From NCBI GenBank assembly GCA_011523385.1, contig WTGX01000018.1, positions 4,904-68,903 of the forward strand: DNA of 64,000 bases, written 5' to 3'. Numbering within the stretch: the first letter of the stretch is position 1; each line of letters starts with the position of its first letter. The translations under genes and the position numbers were made by a program. Below the pieces are notes generated by a model, which ran no database searches, had not been told where the DNA came from, and saw nothing but the letters and a program-made list of their open reading frames with translations. Shown piece by piece: positions 37,691 to 47,772 of the stretch. The stretch comes from Nitrospira sp. (GTDB lineage: Bacteria > Nitrospirota > Nitrospiria > Nitrospirales > UBA8639).

Positions 37691-38689
37691 TTACGTTTCA
37701 TGAGACGGGAGTGACGTCTCAGCAAACACTTTGACCATCCGTAATTGACGTTTTGGCGCATACGACGTCGATGGGGCCCATTTGCCGAGGGCCAGTAATC
37801 GCCCCATATCGTCTTTCACCCGAATCAACGTCTCGACGGAGGTCTCCCGATGATCCTCGGACCACAGGGCCGCGTCCGAAACGGGCGTCCCATTCAAGAC
37901 ATTCCCGACCATGGCGGGCTCAACGACCACGGCCGGAAGATCGGCCAACGCTTCGTCGAGACTCAGAAACACCCCCGGGTGCTCGAACAGGTCATCGACA
38001 CGTCCGATGTCATCAAGCGGCCACGCCTGGTCGAGGTGAAACGGTCCCACGCGACTGCGAGTCAATTGGCTCAGGTGCCCCCCCACACCCAGCACCCGGC
38101 CGATATCCGCGCATAACGTGCGAATGTACGTGCCCTTGGAACAGCGAACCCGAAGCGTGACGCAGGGCAGGGACAACGTCCGGACCTCAATGTGATAAAT
38201 GGTCACGGGGCGTGCCTGACGCTCAACGGTTTTGCCTGCACGAGCCGCTTTATACAGCGGTTGCCCCCCGATTTTGACCGCCGAATACATAGGCGGTACC
38301 TGCTGCTGTTCACCGCAAAATTGCGCAACCGCCTCGTGAACGGTTTCGGGGCGGAGCCCGTGGACGGGACAATCCCGCACAATGGCCCCCGCGGCGTCTT
38401 GAGTCGTGGTCTCCTGTCCCAGACGCAAGACGGCCTCGTATTCCTTGTCCCAATGCAGAAGGAAGGCCGAGAGTCTCGTCCCTTTCCCCAGCAGGACGGG
38501 AAGCACGCCAGTGGCTTCGGGGTCCAAGGTCCCCGCATGCCCGACTTTACGAACTTGGAGAAGGCGGCGAACCTTGGCCACGACGTCGTGCGACGTCCAC
38601 CCGGCAGGCTTCGAGACGTTCAGCACGCCGTGCGGCACAGCCGGCGTCACCCGACCAGGGGGCCGGCCATCAAGACATTCCGTCATCAT
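37691..38689 (-). CDS. truB: tRNA pseudouridine-55 synthase TruB
   Basis: '[24 protein letters not shown]', '[19 protein letters not shown]'. Confidence 0.97.
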   Translation of the reverse strand: MMTECLDGRPPGRVTPAVPHGVLNVSKPAGWTSHDVVAKVRRLLQVRKVGHAGTLDPEATGVLPVLLGKGTRLSAFLLHWDKEYEAVLRLGQETTTQDAAGAIVRDCPVHGLRPETVHEAVAQFCGEQQQVPPMYSAVKIGGQPLYKAARAGKTVERQARPVTIYHIEVRTLSLPCVTLRVRCSKGTYIRTLCADIGRVLGVGGHLSQLTRSRVGPFHLDQAWPLDDIGRVDDLFEHPGVFLSLDEALADLPAVVVEPAMVGNVLNGTPVSDAALWSEDHRETSVETLIRVKDDMGRLLALGKWAPSTSYAPKRQLRMVKVFAETSLPSHET

Positions 38690-39096
38690 GCCTGGCCTTC
38701 TTCCCCGGATTCACCCCAACCGTTCCCTTTACGCTCCGGTTCATCCCCAGGGAACACGGCATCAAGAAGCCGGTCGATCTTGTCCCCTCGTGAGCCGCTC
38801 GAGTCCAACCAGAATGACACTTCCGGCGTATAGCGCAACTCCAAGCGCCGGCCCAATTCCAACCGGATGAAGCCGGACGCATGGTCGAGAATCTTACGGG
38901 CGGTTTCCGCTTCGACGTGGTTCCCCAACAAGGACACGTAGACGTAAGCTTTCCGCAGATCGTTGTTCATCTCCACGTCGGTGACCGTCACAAACTTGAG
39001 CCGGGGATCCTTGCATTTTCTGGCAAGAATGTCCGCGACCTCCATCCTGACCTGATCGGCCACCCTGACCGATCGTTTATACCCCGGTTTCGACAC
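38686..39096 (-). CDS. rbfA: ribosome-binding factor A
   Basis: 'SVRVADQVRMEVADILARKCKDPRLKFVTVTDVEMNNDLRKAYVYVSL'; overlaps truB by 4 nt. Confidence 0.94.
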   Translation of the reverse strand: MSKPGYKRSVRVADQVRMEVADILARKCKDPRLKFVTVTDVEMNNDLRKAYVYVSLLGNHVEAETARKILDHASGFIRLELGRRLELRYTPEVSFWLDSSGSRGDKIDRLLDAVFPGDEPERKGNGWGESGEEGQA

Positions 39097-39118
39097 GACA
39101 CTCGCGCTTCTTCCCGCC

Positions 39119-39400
39119 CTACAAGAGTTCGATGCGAAAATCGAGTAACTCCAACGTCGGAGTGGCCTGAATCATATTCATCGCTTGATCGAGAACCCGG
39201 TTCACGTGACTCGATTCATTTGCAATACAGGCAATGCCCAACACGGATCGTTGCCACAGATCATGATCGCCAAGTTCGGCCACCGACACTTTGAACGTCC
39301 TGCACAGACGTGCTTTGAGGCTGGATAGAATCTGACGCTTCGATTTCAGCGAATGCCCTTCGGGAAAATGCAATTCTATCCGACAAACTCCGACCACCAT
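39119..39400 (-). CDS. DUF503 family protein
   Basis: 'MVVGVCRIELHFPEGHSLKSKRQILSSLKARLCRTFKVSVAELGDHDLWQRSVLGIACI'; between rbfA and infB. Confidence 0.92.
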   Translation of the reverse strand: MVVGVCRIELHFPEGHSLKSKRQILSSLKARLCRTFKVSVAELGDHDLWQRSVLGIACIANESSHVNRVLDQAMNMIQATPTLELLDFRIELL

Positions 39401-39454
39401 CAGTTTTCAGCACGGCTCGCGATATCCATGACACAGGCCGACCATGCCACAGGA

Positions 39455-42007
39455 TTATAATTTAGCCGTCTCTTTATCAAAGACGTACGCTTCAATCACG
39501 TCGCCGGCTTTAATGTCATTAAAATTTTCGATGCCGATCCCGCACTCATACCCTTGGTGCACTTCCCGGACGTCGTCTTTAAAGCGCCGCAACGAGCCCA
39601 ATTTCCCTTCATAGACGACCGCGCTGTCACGCAACAAGCGAACGCCCTCACTCGCGCGGGCAATATGCCCATTCGTCACGTAACAGCCTGCGACCGAGCC
39701 GACTTTGGGGATCGAAAAGACCTGTCGAACCTCCGCGCGTCCCAATACGCGTTCCGTAAAGGTCGGCTCCAGCAAACCCTCGGCCGCGGCTTTGACGTCG
39801 GCGAGCGCATTGTAAATGATGGTATGGAGCCGGACTTCGACACCCTCGCGTTCAGCGAGCGCCGTGGCTTTAGGGTCTGGACGAATGTGAAAGCCAACTA
39901 CCAGCGCCTTCGACGCGGACGCCAGCAACACGTCCGATTCGGTAATGCCTCCCACACCCCGATGAATAATCTGTACCTTGACGCTCTCGGAGGAGATTTT
40001 GGCGATGGATTCGCACAGGGCCCCGACCGACCCTTGCGCATCCGCTTTCACCAACACCGCCAGTTCTTTCCTCTCCGACTCTTGGCTGTGAGCAAACAGC
40101 GCGTCCAACGTGAGCCGGGCCGGGCCGGGCCCAAGCTCCGCCGTACGCCGCTTTTGATGCCGGGACTCGGCAATCTCCCGGGCCACCCGCTCATCTTTGA
40201 CCACGACCAATTGATCGCCGGCCGCCGGTAACCCCAACAAACCGATCACCTCCACGGGAGTGGAGGGTCCGGCCTCACGCGCTTTCTTTCCGTCGTGCGA
40301 CACCAGTGCCCGAACGCGACCGCTGGTCGCTCCCACCACGTACGCGGCTCCGACCTTCAACGTTCCGCTTTGGACCAGGACGGTGGCCACGGGACCACGA
40401 CCTCGATCCAACTTGGCTTCCAACACGACTCCTTTCGTGGGCTGGGTGACGTCCGTCTTCAACTCCATGACCTCGGCTTGCAGCAACAACATCTCCAATA
40501 ACGCGTCCAATCCCTGTTTTTCCTTCGCCGACACTTCCACGTAGATCGTCTGTCCGCCCCAGGATTCGGGAACGAGCCCCTGTTCCGACAGGCTCTGCTT
40601 GATTCGATCGGGATTGGCCCCGGGTTTGTCGATTTTGTTGACGGCCACCACGATGGGGACCCCGGCGGCCTGCGCATGATTTGCGGCTTCGAGGGTTTGC
40701 GGCATGACGCCGTCATCAGCGGCAACCACCAAAACCACGATATCGGTGACTTGCGCCCCGCGTGCCCTCATGGCCGTAAACGCTTCGTGACCGGGAGTAT
40801 CCAGAAAGGTCACGCTTTTCTCACCTACCTGCACGGAATAGGCCCCGATATGTTGCGTGATGCCGCCTGCTTCCTGTTGCGTCACCTTGGTCTGACGAAT
40901 CGCATCGAGCAACGACGTTTTCCCATGATCCACGTGCCCCATGATCGTGACCACCGGAGCCCGAGACGCAAATTGCGACTCGGTCGTCGGCTCAAGCATT
41001 TCTTCCAACAATGCCTCACCCTCTTTTTCCGTCTGAATCTCAACTTGAATCCCGAGTCCTTCGGCAATCAGCACACCGGCATCCAGATTCATGGGTTGAT
41101 TCAGCGTGAGGCCGATGCCCATTTCCATCAACTTGCGTATCACGTCCGCCGCCCGGATTCCCAAGTGTTCCGCAAACTCCTTTACCGTCATGCCCGATGA
41201 AAGTTTGACGGTCTTTCGTCTGGGTTTCGTGATTTCGGTCGGCGTGGCAGAAGGAATGTGTCGAGCGCGTTCTTCCCGTCTGAGGGTGGGAAGAGGACGA
41301 AGATCCTGCCAGCGAGCCGCGTCTTCATAGATCTCGGCAAAGAGGTCTTCATCACGCGGTTTCCCGGCTTTCCGACTCTTTTTGGGTTTCTCCTCTTCCT
41401 TGACCTTCTTGGGCTCATCAACCGTTTGTTGAGGTTGAGTTGTGGCCGGGTCGCCGGTCCCAACAGGCGAGACTTTGTCTTCGATTGACGGGATAACGTC
41501 GGGGAGCGTCGCTTCGGCAGCCAAGGCCTGAGATATGGCTGCAACTTCGGGCGGCTCATCAATCACGCTCACCGGTTCCGGGGTTTCGCTCCTGGAAATC
41601 ACGGAGCTGATGCCGTCTCCAGGAGACACTTCTTCTGCCACGGTGTCGAGGTCGGAAGGAGGGGGAATTTCTGTTTTTCGTCGCTTGATTAAAATGTGTT
41701 TTTTCTCAGGCTTACGAACCTCCTCTTCCGCAGCCTTTTCCTTTTCCCGAGCGGCTTGGCTACGTGCCTTGGCTGGTGAAGTCGCCGGTTTTTTTGCGGT
41801 TTTGCCCGGTTTGTACGATCCGGTTGCCTTCTTCCGCACAGGTGTCTGCCGGTCCGCCTTACCCGAAAGCGCTTTCAAGGCTTTCTGGAGGTCCTCCTCA
41901 CTCAAGGCATTGCTATGGGAGGAGACCGCAATTCCCAGTTTGCCCAGTTCGGCAATCAGGGCCTTGCTTTCCTTGCCCAGCTTTTTGGCTAATTCATAGA
42001 CTCGCAT
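39455..42007 (-). CDS. infB: translation initiation factor IF-2
   Basis: '[23 protein letters not shown]', '[36 protein letters not shown]', 'VNKIDKP'. Confidence 0.99.
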   Translation of the reverse strand: MRVYELAKKLGKESKALIAELGKLGIAVSSHSNALSEEDLQKALKALSGKADRQTPVRKKATGSYKPGKTAKKPATSPAKARSQAAREKEKAAEEEVRKPEKKHILIKRRKTEIPPPSDLDTVAEEVSPGDGISSVISRSETPEPVSVIDEPPEVAAISQALAAEATLPDVIPSIEDKVSPVGTGDPATTQPQQTVDEPKKVKEEEKPKKSRKAGKPRDEDLFAEIYEDAARWQDLRPLPTLRREERARHIPSATPTEITKPRRKTVKLSSGMTVKEFAEHLGIRAADVIRKLMEMGIGLTLNQPMNLDAGVLIAEGLGIQVEIQTEKEGEALLEEMLEPTTESQFASRAPVVTIMGHVDHGKTSLLDAIRQTKVTQQEAGGITQHIGAYSVQVGEKSVTFLDTPGHEAFTAMRARGAQVTDIVVLVVAADDGVMPQTLEAANHAQAAGVPIVVAVNKIDKPGANPDRIKQSLSEQGLVPESWGGQTIYVEVSAKEKQGLDALLEMLLLQAEVMELKTDVTQPTKGVVLEAKLDRGRGPVATVLVQSGTLKVGAAYVVGATSGRVRALVSHDGKKAREAGPSTPVEVIGLLGLPAAGDQLVVVKDERVAREIAESRHQKRRTAELGPGPARLTLDALFAHSQESERKELAVLVKADAQGSVGALCESIAKISSESVKVQIIHRGVGGITESDVLLASASKALVVGFHIRPDPKATALAEREGVEVRLHTIIYNALADVKAAAEGLLEPTFTERVLGRAEVRQVFSIPKVGSVAGCYVTNGHIARASEGVRLLRDSAVVYEGKLGSLRRFKDDVREVHQGYECGIGIENFNDIKAGDVIEAYVFDKETAKL

Positions 42008-43229
42008 TGTGATTCGTTACGGACGCCTCCCCGGATTCAACCGTCTCTCCGGACGCCACCTCGAACTCTTCACCCGTTTCCCCGTCACCCGCCATGGTCG
42101 ACGACGGCTTTTCAGCGCCGGTCTCTTGTTCCAGTTGCGCCGCGGTTTCCTCGGCCAAGGCGGCTTTGATTTCCCGTTCCCGCTCGAGTTTTTCCTTTTC
42201 ATACTCGCTGACGCTGATGATGTCGATTTTCCATCCGGTCAATTTGGCGGCGAGACGGACGTTTTGCCCGTTTTTGCCGATGGCCAGGGACAATTGCGAA
42301 TCCGCCACCACGACCAAGGCCGCCTTTTTCTCCTCGTCGATGCCGACTTTCTCGATGGAAGCGGGATTCAACGCTTCGCCGATAAACACGCGGGGGTCCG
42401 TGGTCCACGGGATAATGTCGATCTTTTCTCCCTTGAGTTCCCGCACAATGGCCTGAACGCGGGAACCCTTAATTCCCACACAGGCGCCGACCGGATCAAC
42501 GGCTTTATCCCTGGAGAACACCGCGATTTTGGTCCGATCCCCGGGTTCGCGCACGACCCCTTTAATTTCCAGAATTTTTTCCGTGACCTCCGGCACCTCC
42601 AATTGAAAGAGTTTGACCACGAACTGCGGATGGGCACGGGACAGGACGACCTGGACGTCTTTCGGGGTCCGGCGCACTTCCAGCAACAACGCCCGAACCC
42701 GGTCGCCTCGCCGGTGGACCTCACGGGGAATTTGCTCATGGACGGGTAGCACCGCCTCGGTCTTACCGATTTCCACCAGGTAATTCCGGCGCTCCTGTCC
42801 AAGGATGATGCCGTGCACCAACTCTCCCTCTCGTTTCGAATATTCCCGCTCGACCGCCTCCCACGTGGCTTCCCGGACCTTTTGACAAATCACCTGTTTT
42901 GCGGCCTGCGCCGCGATCCGCCCGAATTCCTCGACGTCGATGAGCGAGCCGATCTCATCGCCCAATTCAGCTTCTCCATCAATGGCCCGCGCCTCATCCA
43001 AGGAAATCTGAGCATTCGCATCGGTAATCTGGTCCGCAATGGTCTTCAAGGACACGATGGAAATCTCTCCGGTTTCCGGATCAATTTGAACCTGAATATT
43101 CTCGTTGTTGCCGTACCGTTTCTTTGCCGCAGTCAGCAGCGCAGATTCCACGGCCGCAAGCACCCGATGTTTATCAATACCTTTTTCACGTCCCACCTGT
43201 TCGATGACTGCCATCAGTTCACGCTTCAT
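41994..43229 (-). CDS. nusA: transcription termination/antitermination factor NusA
   Basis: 'LSRAHPQFVVKLFQLEVPE', 'VGACVGIKGSRVQAIVRELKGEKIDIIPW' S1/KH architecture; between infB and rimP. Confidence 0.97.
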   Translation of the reverse strand: MKRELMAVIEQVGREKGIDKHRVLAAVESALLTAAKKRYGNNENIQVQIDPETGEISIVSLKTIADQITDANAQISLDEARAIDGEAELGDEIGSLIDVEEFGRIAAQAAKQVICQKVREATWEAVEREYSKREGELVHGIILGQERRNYLVEIGKTEAVLPVHEQIPREVHRRGDRVRALLLEVRRTPKDVQVVLSRAHPQFVVKLFQLEVPEVTEKILEIKGVVREPGDRTKIAVFSRDKAVDPVGACVGIKGSRVQAIVRELKGEKIDIIPWTTDPRVFIGEALNPASIEKVGIDEEKKAALVVVADSQLSLAIGKNGQNVRLAAKLTGWKIDIISVSEYEKEKLEREREIKAALAEETAAQLEQETGAEKPSSTMAGDGETGEEFEVASGETVESGEASVTNHNASL

Positions 43230-43292
43230 AACCGCCCCTCTTCGTGCCGACCCGTAATCGGCATGGACCCGACCACGTCTTTGCTTCCTCCG

Positions 43293-43766
43293 CTACCATT
43301 CAATGTCACGTTTGGCTTGAGCAATGGCCTCCCACTCAAGGACCACCCGCCGATGCGTTCGTGATTTTCGCACCGGCACCTGCAACGTGACCCCTCGGTC
43401 ATCGACCTCCGCCAACTGCCCGACAAACGTCCCTTTCCCCTGAACGGGGGCATGGACTTTGACGCGAATGTTCCGTCCAACCGCCTCGTCATAGTCCTTT
43501 CGCTGTTTCAGCGGACGATCGAGACCCGGAGATGACACCTCGAGACGATAGGCGTGCGGAACCGGATCGGCCACGTCAAGCGCTCGCCCGAGCGAATGGT
43601 GAAACTGTTCACAATCCTGAATCCCGACGCCTCCCTCTTTCTCCACGAACACCCGCACGATGGTCTTGGCTCCCTTGCCGTGACACTCGACGTCGACAAT
43701 GTCAAGGCGGAGGGCCTTGGCAATCGGCTCGGCGATACGCTGGACTTGGCTCTCCAGCCCGTTCAT
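43293..43766 (-). CDS. rimP: ribosome maturation factor RimP
   Basis: 'LDIVDVECHGKGAKTIVRVFVEKEGGVGIQDCEQFHHSLGRALDVADPVPHAYRLEVSSPGLDRPLK'. Confidence 0.96.
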   Translation of the reverse strand: MNGLESQVQRIAEPIAKALRLDIVDVECHGKGAKTIVRVFVEKEGGVGIQDCEQFHHSLGRALDVADPVPHAYRLEVSSPGLDRPLKQRKDYDEAVGRNIRVKVHAPVQGKGTFVGQLAEVDDRGVTLQVPVRKSRTHRRVVLEWEAIAQAKRDIEW

Positions 43767-43813
43767 ATCCGCAATTCCACGTCTTCCGGAATGATCTTGG
43801 AGAACAGCAGTGC

Positions 43814-43840
43814 AAAAAAAAGTGGGCTTCCGCCCACTTT
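43814..43840 (-). terminator. intrinsic terminator downstream of tRNA-Lys (- strand)
   Basis: - strand: aaagtgggc-ggaa-gcccacttt followed by T-tract. Confidence 0.85.
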
Positions 43841-43986
43841 ACTGTCAAGACCTTAGCATTTCTCTCTTACCGAAGGCAAGCCACAGCCCCTTCCCTCAGG
43901 AACAAGCCCTTTCCTTCGGCCTACGCCCGTCCAGCCTCTGAAGGGCACGAAAATATTCTCGCTGGACTCTCGTCACAGATTGATAA

Positions 43987-44062
43987 TGGTGAGCCGCCTC
44001 GGGCTCGAACCGAGGGCCCTCGCCTTAAAAGGGCGATGCTCTGCCAACTGAGCTAGCGGCTC
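43987..44062 (-). tRNA. tRNA-Lys (anticodon TTT), CCA encoded
   Basis: GAGCCGC...GCGGCTC acceptor, TAGCTCAGTTGGCAGAGC D arm, CGCCC-TTTTAA-GGCG anticodon region, GGTTCGAGC T loop, CCA. Confidence 0.95.
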
Positions 44063-44143
44063 ACTTGCACCGGATGCTAACAACCGTTCCCGGGGTTGTC
44101 AAACGCCGGAGCTTTCACGGGCTCTACCATAGGGCCGTGATTG

Positions 44144-45472
44144 TCAGGCACTGATTTTGGAAAGTTTGCGCCGGGGGCGCGTCTGCGTCATGGGGTTCTT
44201 CAGCATGATCGTGTGTTCCCGATGAGAACCCGTTGAAACGATGTCGATCGGGCACGACGTGAGGGCCTCAATGCGCTTCATATACCGCTTGGCCTCAACC
44301 GGCAAAGCCTTATAGGACGTCGCGCCGGTCGTCGTCCCTCTCCATCCCGGGAACACTTCATATACGGGTTCGCACTGCGCGAGGATGCGCGAGTCGATGG
44401 GCATCTCGCGATACAGTTTGCCCTGATGACGATATCCGACCGCAATTTTGAGTTCTGGCGCCCCATCCAACACGTCCAGTTTCGTCACCGCCAGCGACGT
44501 GCAGCCGTTTACCCGAACTGCGTAGCGCAACAGCACCGCGTCCAACCATCCACACCGGCGGGCCCTGCCCGTGGTGGCGCCGAATTCCTGCCCGCGCTCC
44601 TGTAACCCACTGCCCACGTCATCGGACAACTCCGTGGGAAACGGCCCGCTGCCTACACGCGTGGTATAGGCTTTGGTGACGCCCAGCACCGCGTCGATTC
44701 TTGTCGGACCCACTCCTCCTCCGGTACATGCGCCACCGGCACAAGCATTGGAAGACGTCACAAAAGGATACGTCCCCAGATCCACGTCCAGGTGCGTCCC
44801 TTGGGCCCCTTCAAAGAGCACGTGCCGGCCGCTTTCCATGGCCTTGTGAATCAACAAGGAATCATCCGTCATGTAAGGAGCCAATCGTCGGGCATAGGTC
44901 AGATATTCTTCACAAATCCGGTCGGCCTGAAACACGCGCACGCTGTAGACGTGCCGGAGAAAACTGTTGATTTCGGCCAAACTCCGTTCCACTTTGTCCC
45001 GAAACCCTTCGGGATCGAGCAGGTCTCCCATCCGAATCCCGATACGCGCCATTTTGTCCACGTAGGCCGGGCCGATTCCTTTGCCGGTGGTCCCGATCCG
45101 GCGAGCGCCTTTGGCCTTTTCCGCGGCTTTGTCGATGGCTTTATGATACGGCATGATCAGATGCGCGCGCTGGCTGATGGCAAAATTCCTTCCCACCTTG
45201 ATATCCTGAGCCGCTAATTGATCGAGTTCTTCAATCAAGGCCTTGGGGTCGATCACCACTCCGTTGCTTAAGACGCACTGTTTTCCCCTGGAGAGGATTC
45301 CGGATGGAATCAAGTGAAATACGAACGTGCCTTTCTTCGTGACGACCGTGTGTCCGGCATTAGAGCCGCCCTGGAAGCGCACGATGAGATCCGCCTCCCG
45401 GGCCAGGATATCGACGATTTTTCCCTTGCCTTCATCCCCCCACTGGGAGCCAATGACCACCAAATTTCCCAT
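44144..45472 (-). CDS. purA: adenylosuccinate synthetase
   Basis: 'MGNLVVIGSQWGDEGKGKIVDILAREADLIVRFQGGSNAGHTVV' (start inferred at 45472). Confidence 0.98.
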   Translation of the reverse strand: MGNLVVIGSQWGDEGKGKIVDILAREADLIVRFQGGSNAGHTVVTKKGTFVFHLIPSGILSRGKQCVLSNGVVIDPKALIEELDQLAAQDIKVGRNFAISQRAHLIMPYHKAIDKAAEKAKGARRIGTTGKGIGPAYVDKMARIGIRMGDLLDPEGFRDKVERSLAEINSFLRHVYSVRVFQADRICEEYLTYARRLAPYMTDDSLLIHKAMESGRHVLFEGAQGTHLDVDLGTYPFVTSSNACAGGACTGGGVGPTRIDAVLGVTKAYTTRVGSGPFPTELSDDVGSGLQERGQEFGATTGRARRCGWLDAVLLRYAVRVNGCTSLAVTKLDVLDGAPELKIAVGYRHQGKLYREMPIDSRILAQCEPVYEVFPGWRGTTTGATSYKALPVEAKRYMKRIEALTSCPIDIVSTGSHREHTIMLKNPMTQTRPRRKLSKISA

Positions 45473-45770
45473 GTGTCCAGCCTTTTCCGGAAAATAGTCA
45501 CAAAAAAAGGGCCCGGCCAACCTGATGCCAGAGCCCATCAAATGATCCTAGGCCCCCTCTTATTATTTGTCAATAGTGTGTAGGGGCACACCGCTCCCCG
45601 ATAGATGCCTGCGGACCACTGCGGGGACAAACGTCGAGGACGGGCTTCAGCACTCGGGTGGGTGGGTAACGTTGAGAGTGACGTGAACGAACGTAAGACC
45701 GAATTGACGCTCAACTCTTCGATGAAGCCTGGACCACGGCCACTGTCAACGCATGTGTGAACACAGCCAC

Positions 45771-47012
45771 TCACAGCACTTTCGACCATGGTGCTGCGAG
45801 CACGTCAGGCGTGAGCCATTCGAGCGTGTTTCCCGTATGCAGCAAAAGCCCTGCCCGGGCCTTGTTCCCGTATTCTGCACGGAAGGTGCGCAAGTGTGCC
45901 GCGTCGCCGAGGCGAGGGTGGCCCGTCGCCTTGATCTCGACTGGCAGCAGACGGCCACCCGCCTCGATCACGAAATCCACTTCCTCACCGACCGTCGTGC
46001 GCCAGTAGAACACCTCGACACGGTCGAGGCTGGCGTCGCGCCATGCCAGCAGGTCGTGGAGCACGAGGTTCTCGAGATGCACACCTCCGGGCCCGGCGTC
46101 CCCCGCGAGATGCCGTGCCACTCCGGTGTCGCCCCAATAGAGCTTTGGCGACTTGATAAGCCGCTTAGTGCGGTTCACGGCGTAGGCGGGCAGCCGCACC
46201 AGGAGGTGAGACGTCTCCAGGAGGTTGAGGTAGCGACGCACCGTTGGTTGCGGCAATGCGACATCACGGCTCAGGTCCGTCTGGTTGACAAGCCCGCCGA
46301 GCCGCAGACAGGCGGCTTGCATCAGGCGGCGGAAATCAGGCAGCGCGGCAATCGCAGAAATCTCCTGCAAGTCGCGCTCGAGGTAGGTGCGCACGTAGCC
46401 GTCAAACCAGATGACACGTTCCGCGGCCGTTTTCAGGTGAACGGCTGGAACCGGAAAACCACCACGCCCAGCCAGCACCCGCCAGTCTTCCTGCTGATCA
46501 GGCTGCATGGCCACGAGGTCAAGCCAGTCCCGGTCACGCGTTCCGAGCAACTCCTCCCACAAGCCACAACACCCGTGTCCTCGCTGCTCGCGCAGAGTCA
46601 TCGGCCACAAGGTCAGGTAACTCGCACGCCCTGCGAGCGACTCAGAAACCCGGTGCATGAGGAGTAGGTTGGCCGAGCCGGTGAGCAGAAACCGGCCCGG
46701 CCGACGACGTCGGTCGATCTCGCGCTTCACGGCGTGCAGCACGTCCGGTTCACGCTGCACTTCGTCCAGTGTCACCGGCCGCTCGCCGCCCACGAGCGCC
46801 TCCGGGTCTCGGCGGACCACATCGAGCGCGTCGAAATCATCCAGAGAGATGTAGCGCCGCCCGCCCGGGGTAAGGTCCTGGACCAGGGTGCTCTTGCCGG
46901 TCTGTCGGGCACCCGTCACCACCACCGCGGGCATGACACGTAAGCGGTCCTGGAGACTGCGCGAGACCAAACGGGGAAGCGTATTATTATTCACGCTGTG
47001 GATGATAATCAT
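45771..47012 (-). CDS. AAA_14/DUF4143-type ATPase
   Basis: 'VVVTGARQTGKSTLVQDLTPGGRRYISLDDFDALDVVRRDP', 'FLLTGSANLLLM', C-terminal 'YWRTTVGEEVDFVIEAGGRLLPVEIKATGHPRLGDA'. Confidence 0.93.
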   Translation of the reverse strand: MIIIHSVNNNTLPRLVSRSLQDRLRVMPAVVVTGARQTGKSTLVQDLTPGGRRYISLDDFDALDVVRRDPEALVGGERPVTLDEVQREPDVLHAVKREIDRRRRPGRFLLTGSANLLLMHRVSESLAGRASYLTLWPMTLREQRGHGCCGLWEELLGTRDRDWLDLVAMQPDQQEDWRVLAGRGGFPVPAVHLKTAAERVIWFDGYVRTYLERDLQEISAIAALPDFRRLMQAACLRLGGLVNQTDLSRDVALPQPTVRRYLNLLETSHLLVRLPAYAVNRTKRLIKSPKLYWGDTGVARHLAGDAGPGGVHLENLVLHDLLAWRDASLDRVEVFYWRTTVGEEVDFVIEAGGRLLPVEIKATGHPRLGDAAHLRTFRAEYGNKARAGLLLHTGNTLEWLTPDVLAAPWSKVL

Positions 47013-47025
47013 TCACATCGTGAAT
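46989..47025. promoter_or_regulatory. candidate operator pair: ATTCAC-N3-GTGRAT twice, 22 bp apart
   Basis: ATTCACGCTGTGGAT (46989-47003) and ATTCACATCGTGAAT (47011-47025), flanking/overlapping the start codon of the DUF4143 gene. Confidence 0.5.
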
Positions 47026-47256
47026 TGCAAGAGAAGGCACTTCTGGAAGGCCGTATTATACGCACCAGGGAAAAGCGCATAAGATTGTCGGGTTACGTCT
47101 TCGGCTAACTCGACCTATGGTCTTGACGAATTCAGAAATTGAAGCCATTTCATTAAGAATCAAAAATGCACCCAACAAAAAGACAAACACCAGTGTGCAA
47201 TCCTTAAACACCCTAATATATTATCAATATATTGCTCTTAAACGCAGGAGGTTGAC

Positions 47257-47763
47257 ATGAAAAGAAGCACAATAATTGCCTGCTCCATGCTCTTACTGAT
47301 AGCAAGCATGTCCATACATATGTATGCGGATGCAAGGATGACTGATGCAGAAAGAAAACGACAGTTAGCGATTGCAAGTAAAGTGGTCGATGGCATGGAA
47401 CACTCAGGCGAACTTTTAGAAACTGTTATCAAATTATCCGAGACAATATCTGAGGAACGATTTCGGTACTATATTCAGCAAATAATGCGGCAGATAGCAC
47501 GCATCGACGCATATTCAGACGAATTAAATCGAAAAGGATTTGTAAGTAATGAATTAGATGAATTACGGCAGAACTTAGTCACTCTCGGTTCGTCAACTAC
47601 ACGAAAGCGTCGCGACATCATTCGGAAGAAATATAGCCAATATCAATGCTCATTTGATCAATGTGGTTCACCGTCGAAAAATTGTCGAGAATATTGTCGC
47701 GAATCACATCAATTTATATATGATGCAAAGGAATATAACGTCATTGGATTTCTTGAAGAGTGA
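47257..47763 (+). CDS. putative secreted hypothetical protein, AT-rich locus
   Basis: signal peptide-like 'MKRSTIIACSMLLLIASMSIHMYADA', RBS AGGAGGT upstream. Confidence 0.65.
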   Translation: MKRSTIIACSMLLLIASMSIHMYADARMTDAERKRQLAIASKVVDGMEHSGELLETVIKLSETISEERFRYYIQQIMRQIARIDAYSDELNRKGFVSNELDELRQNLVTLGSSTTRKRRDIIRKKYSQYQCSFDQCGSPSKNCREYCRESHQFIYDAKEYNVIGFLEE

Positions 47764-47772
47764 CCTTCCAGC

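Noticed and set aside
45541-45770. Possible ncRNA or riboswitch in the purA upstream gap
   Set aside because: No recognisable purine, PreQ1 or other riboswitch core and no convincing long stem; left unannotated.
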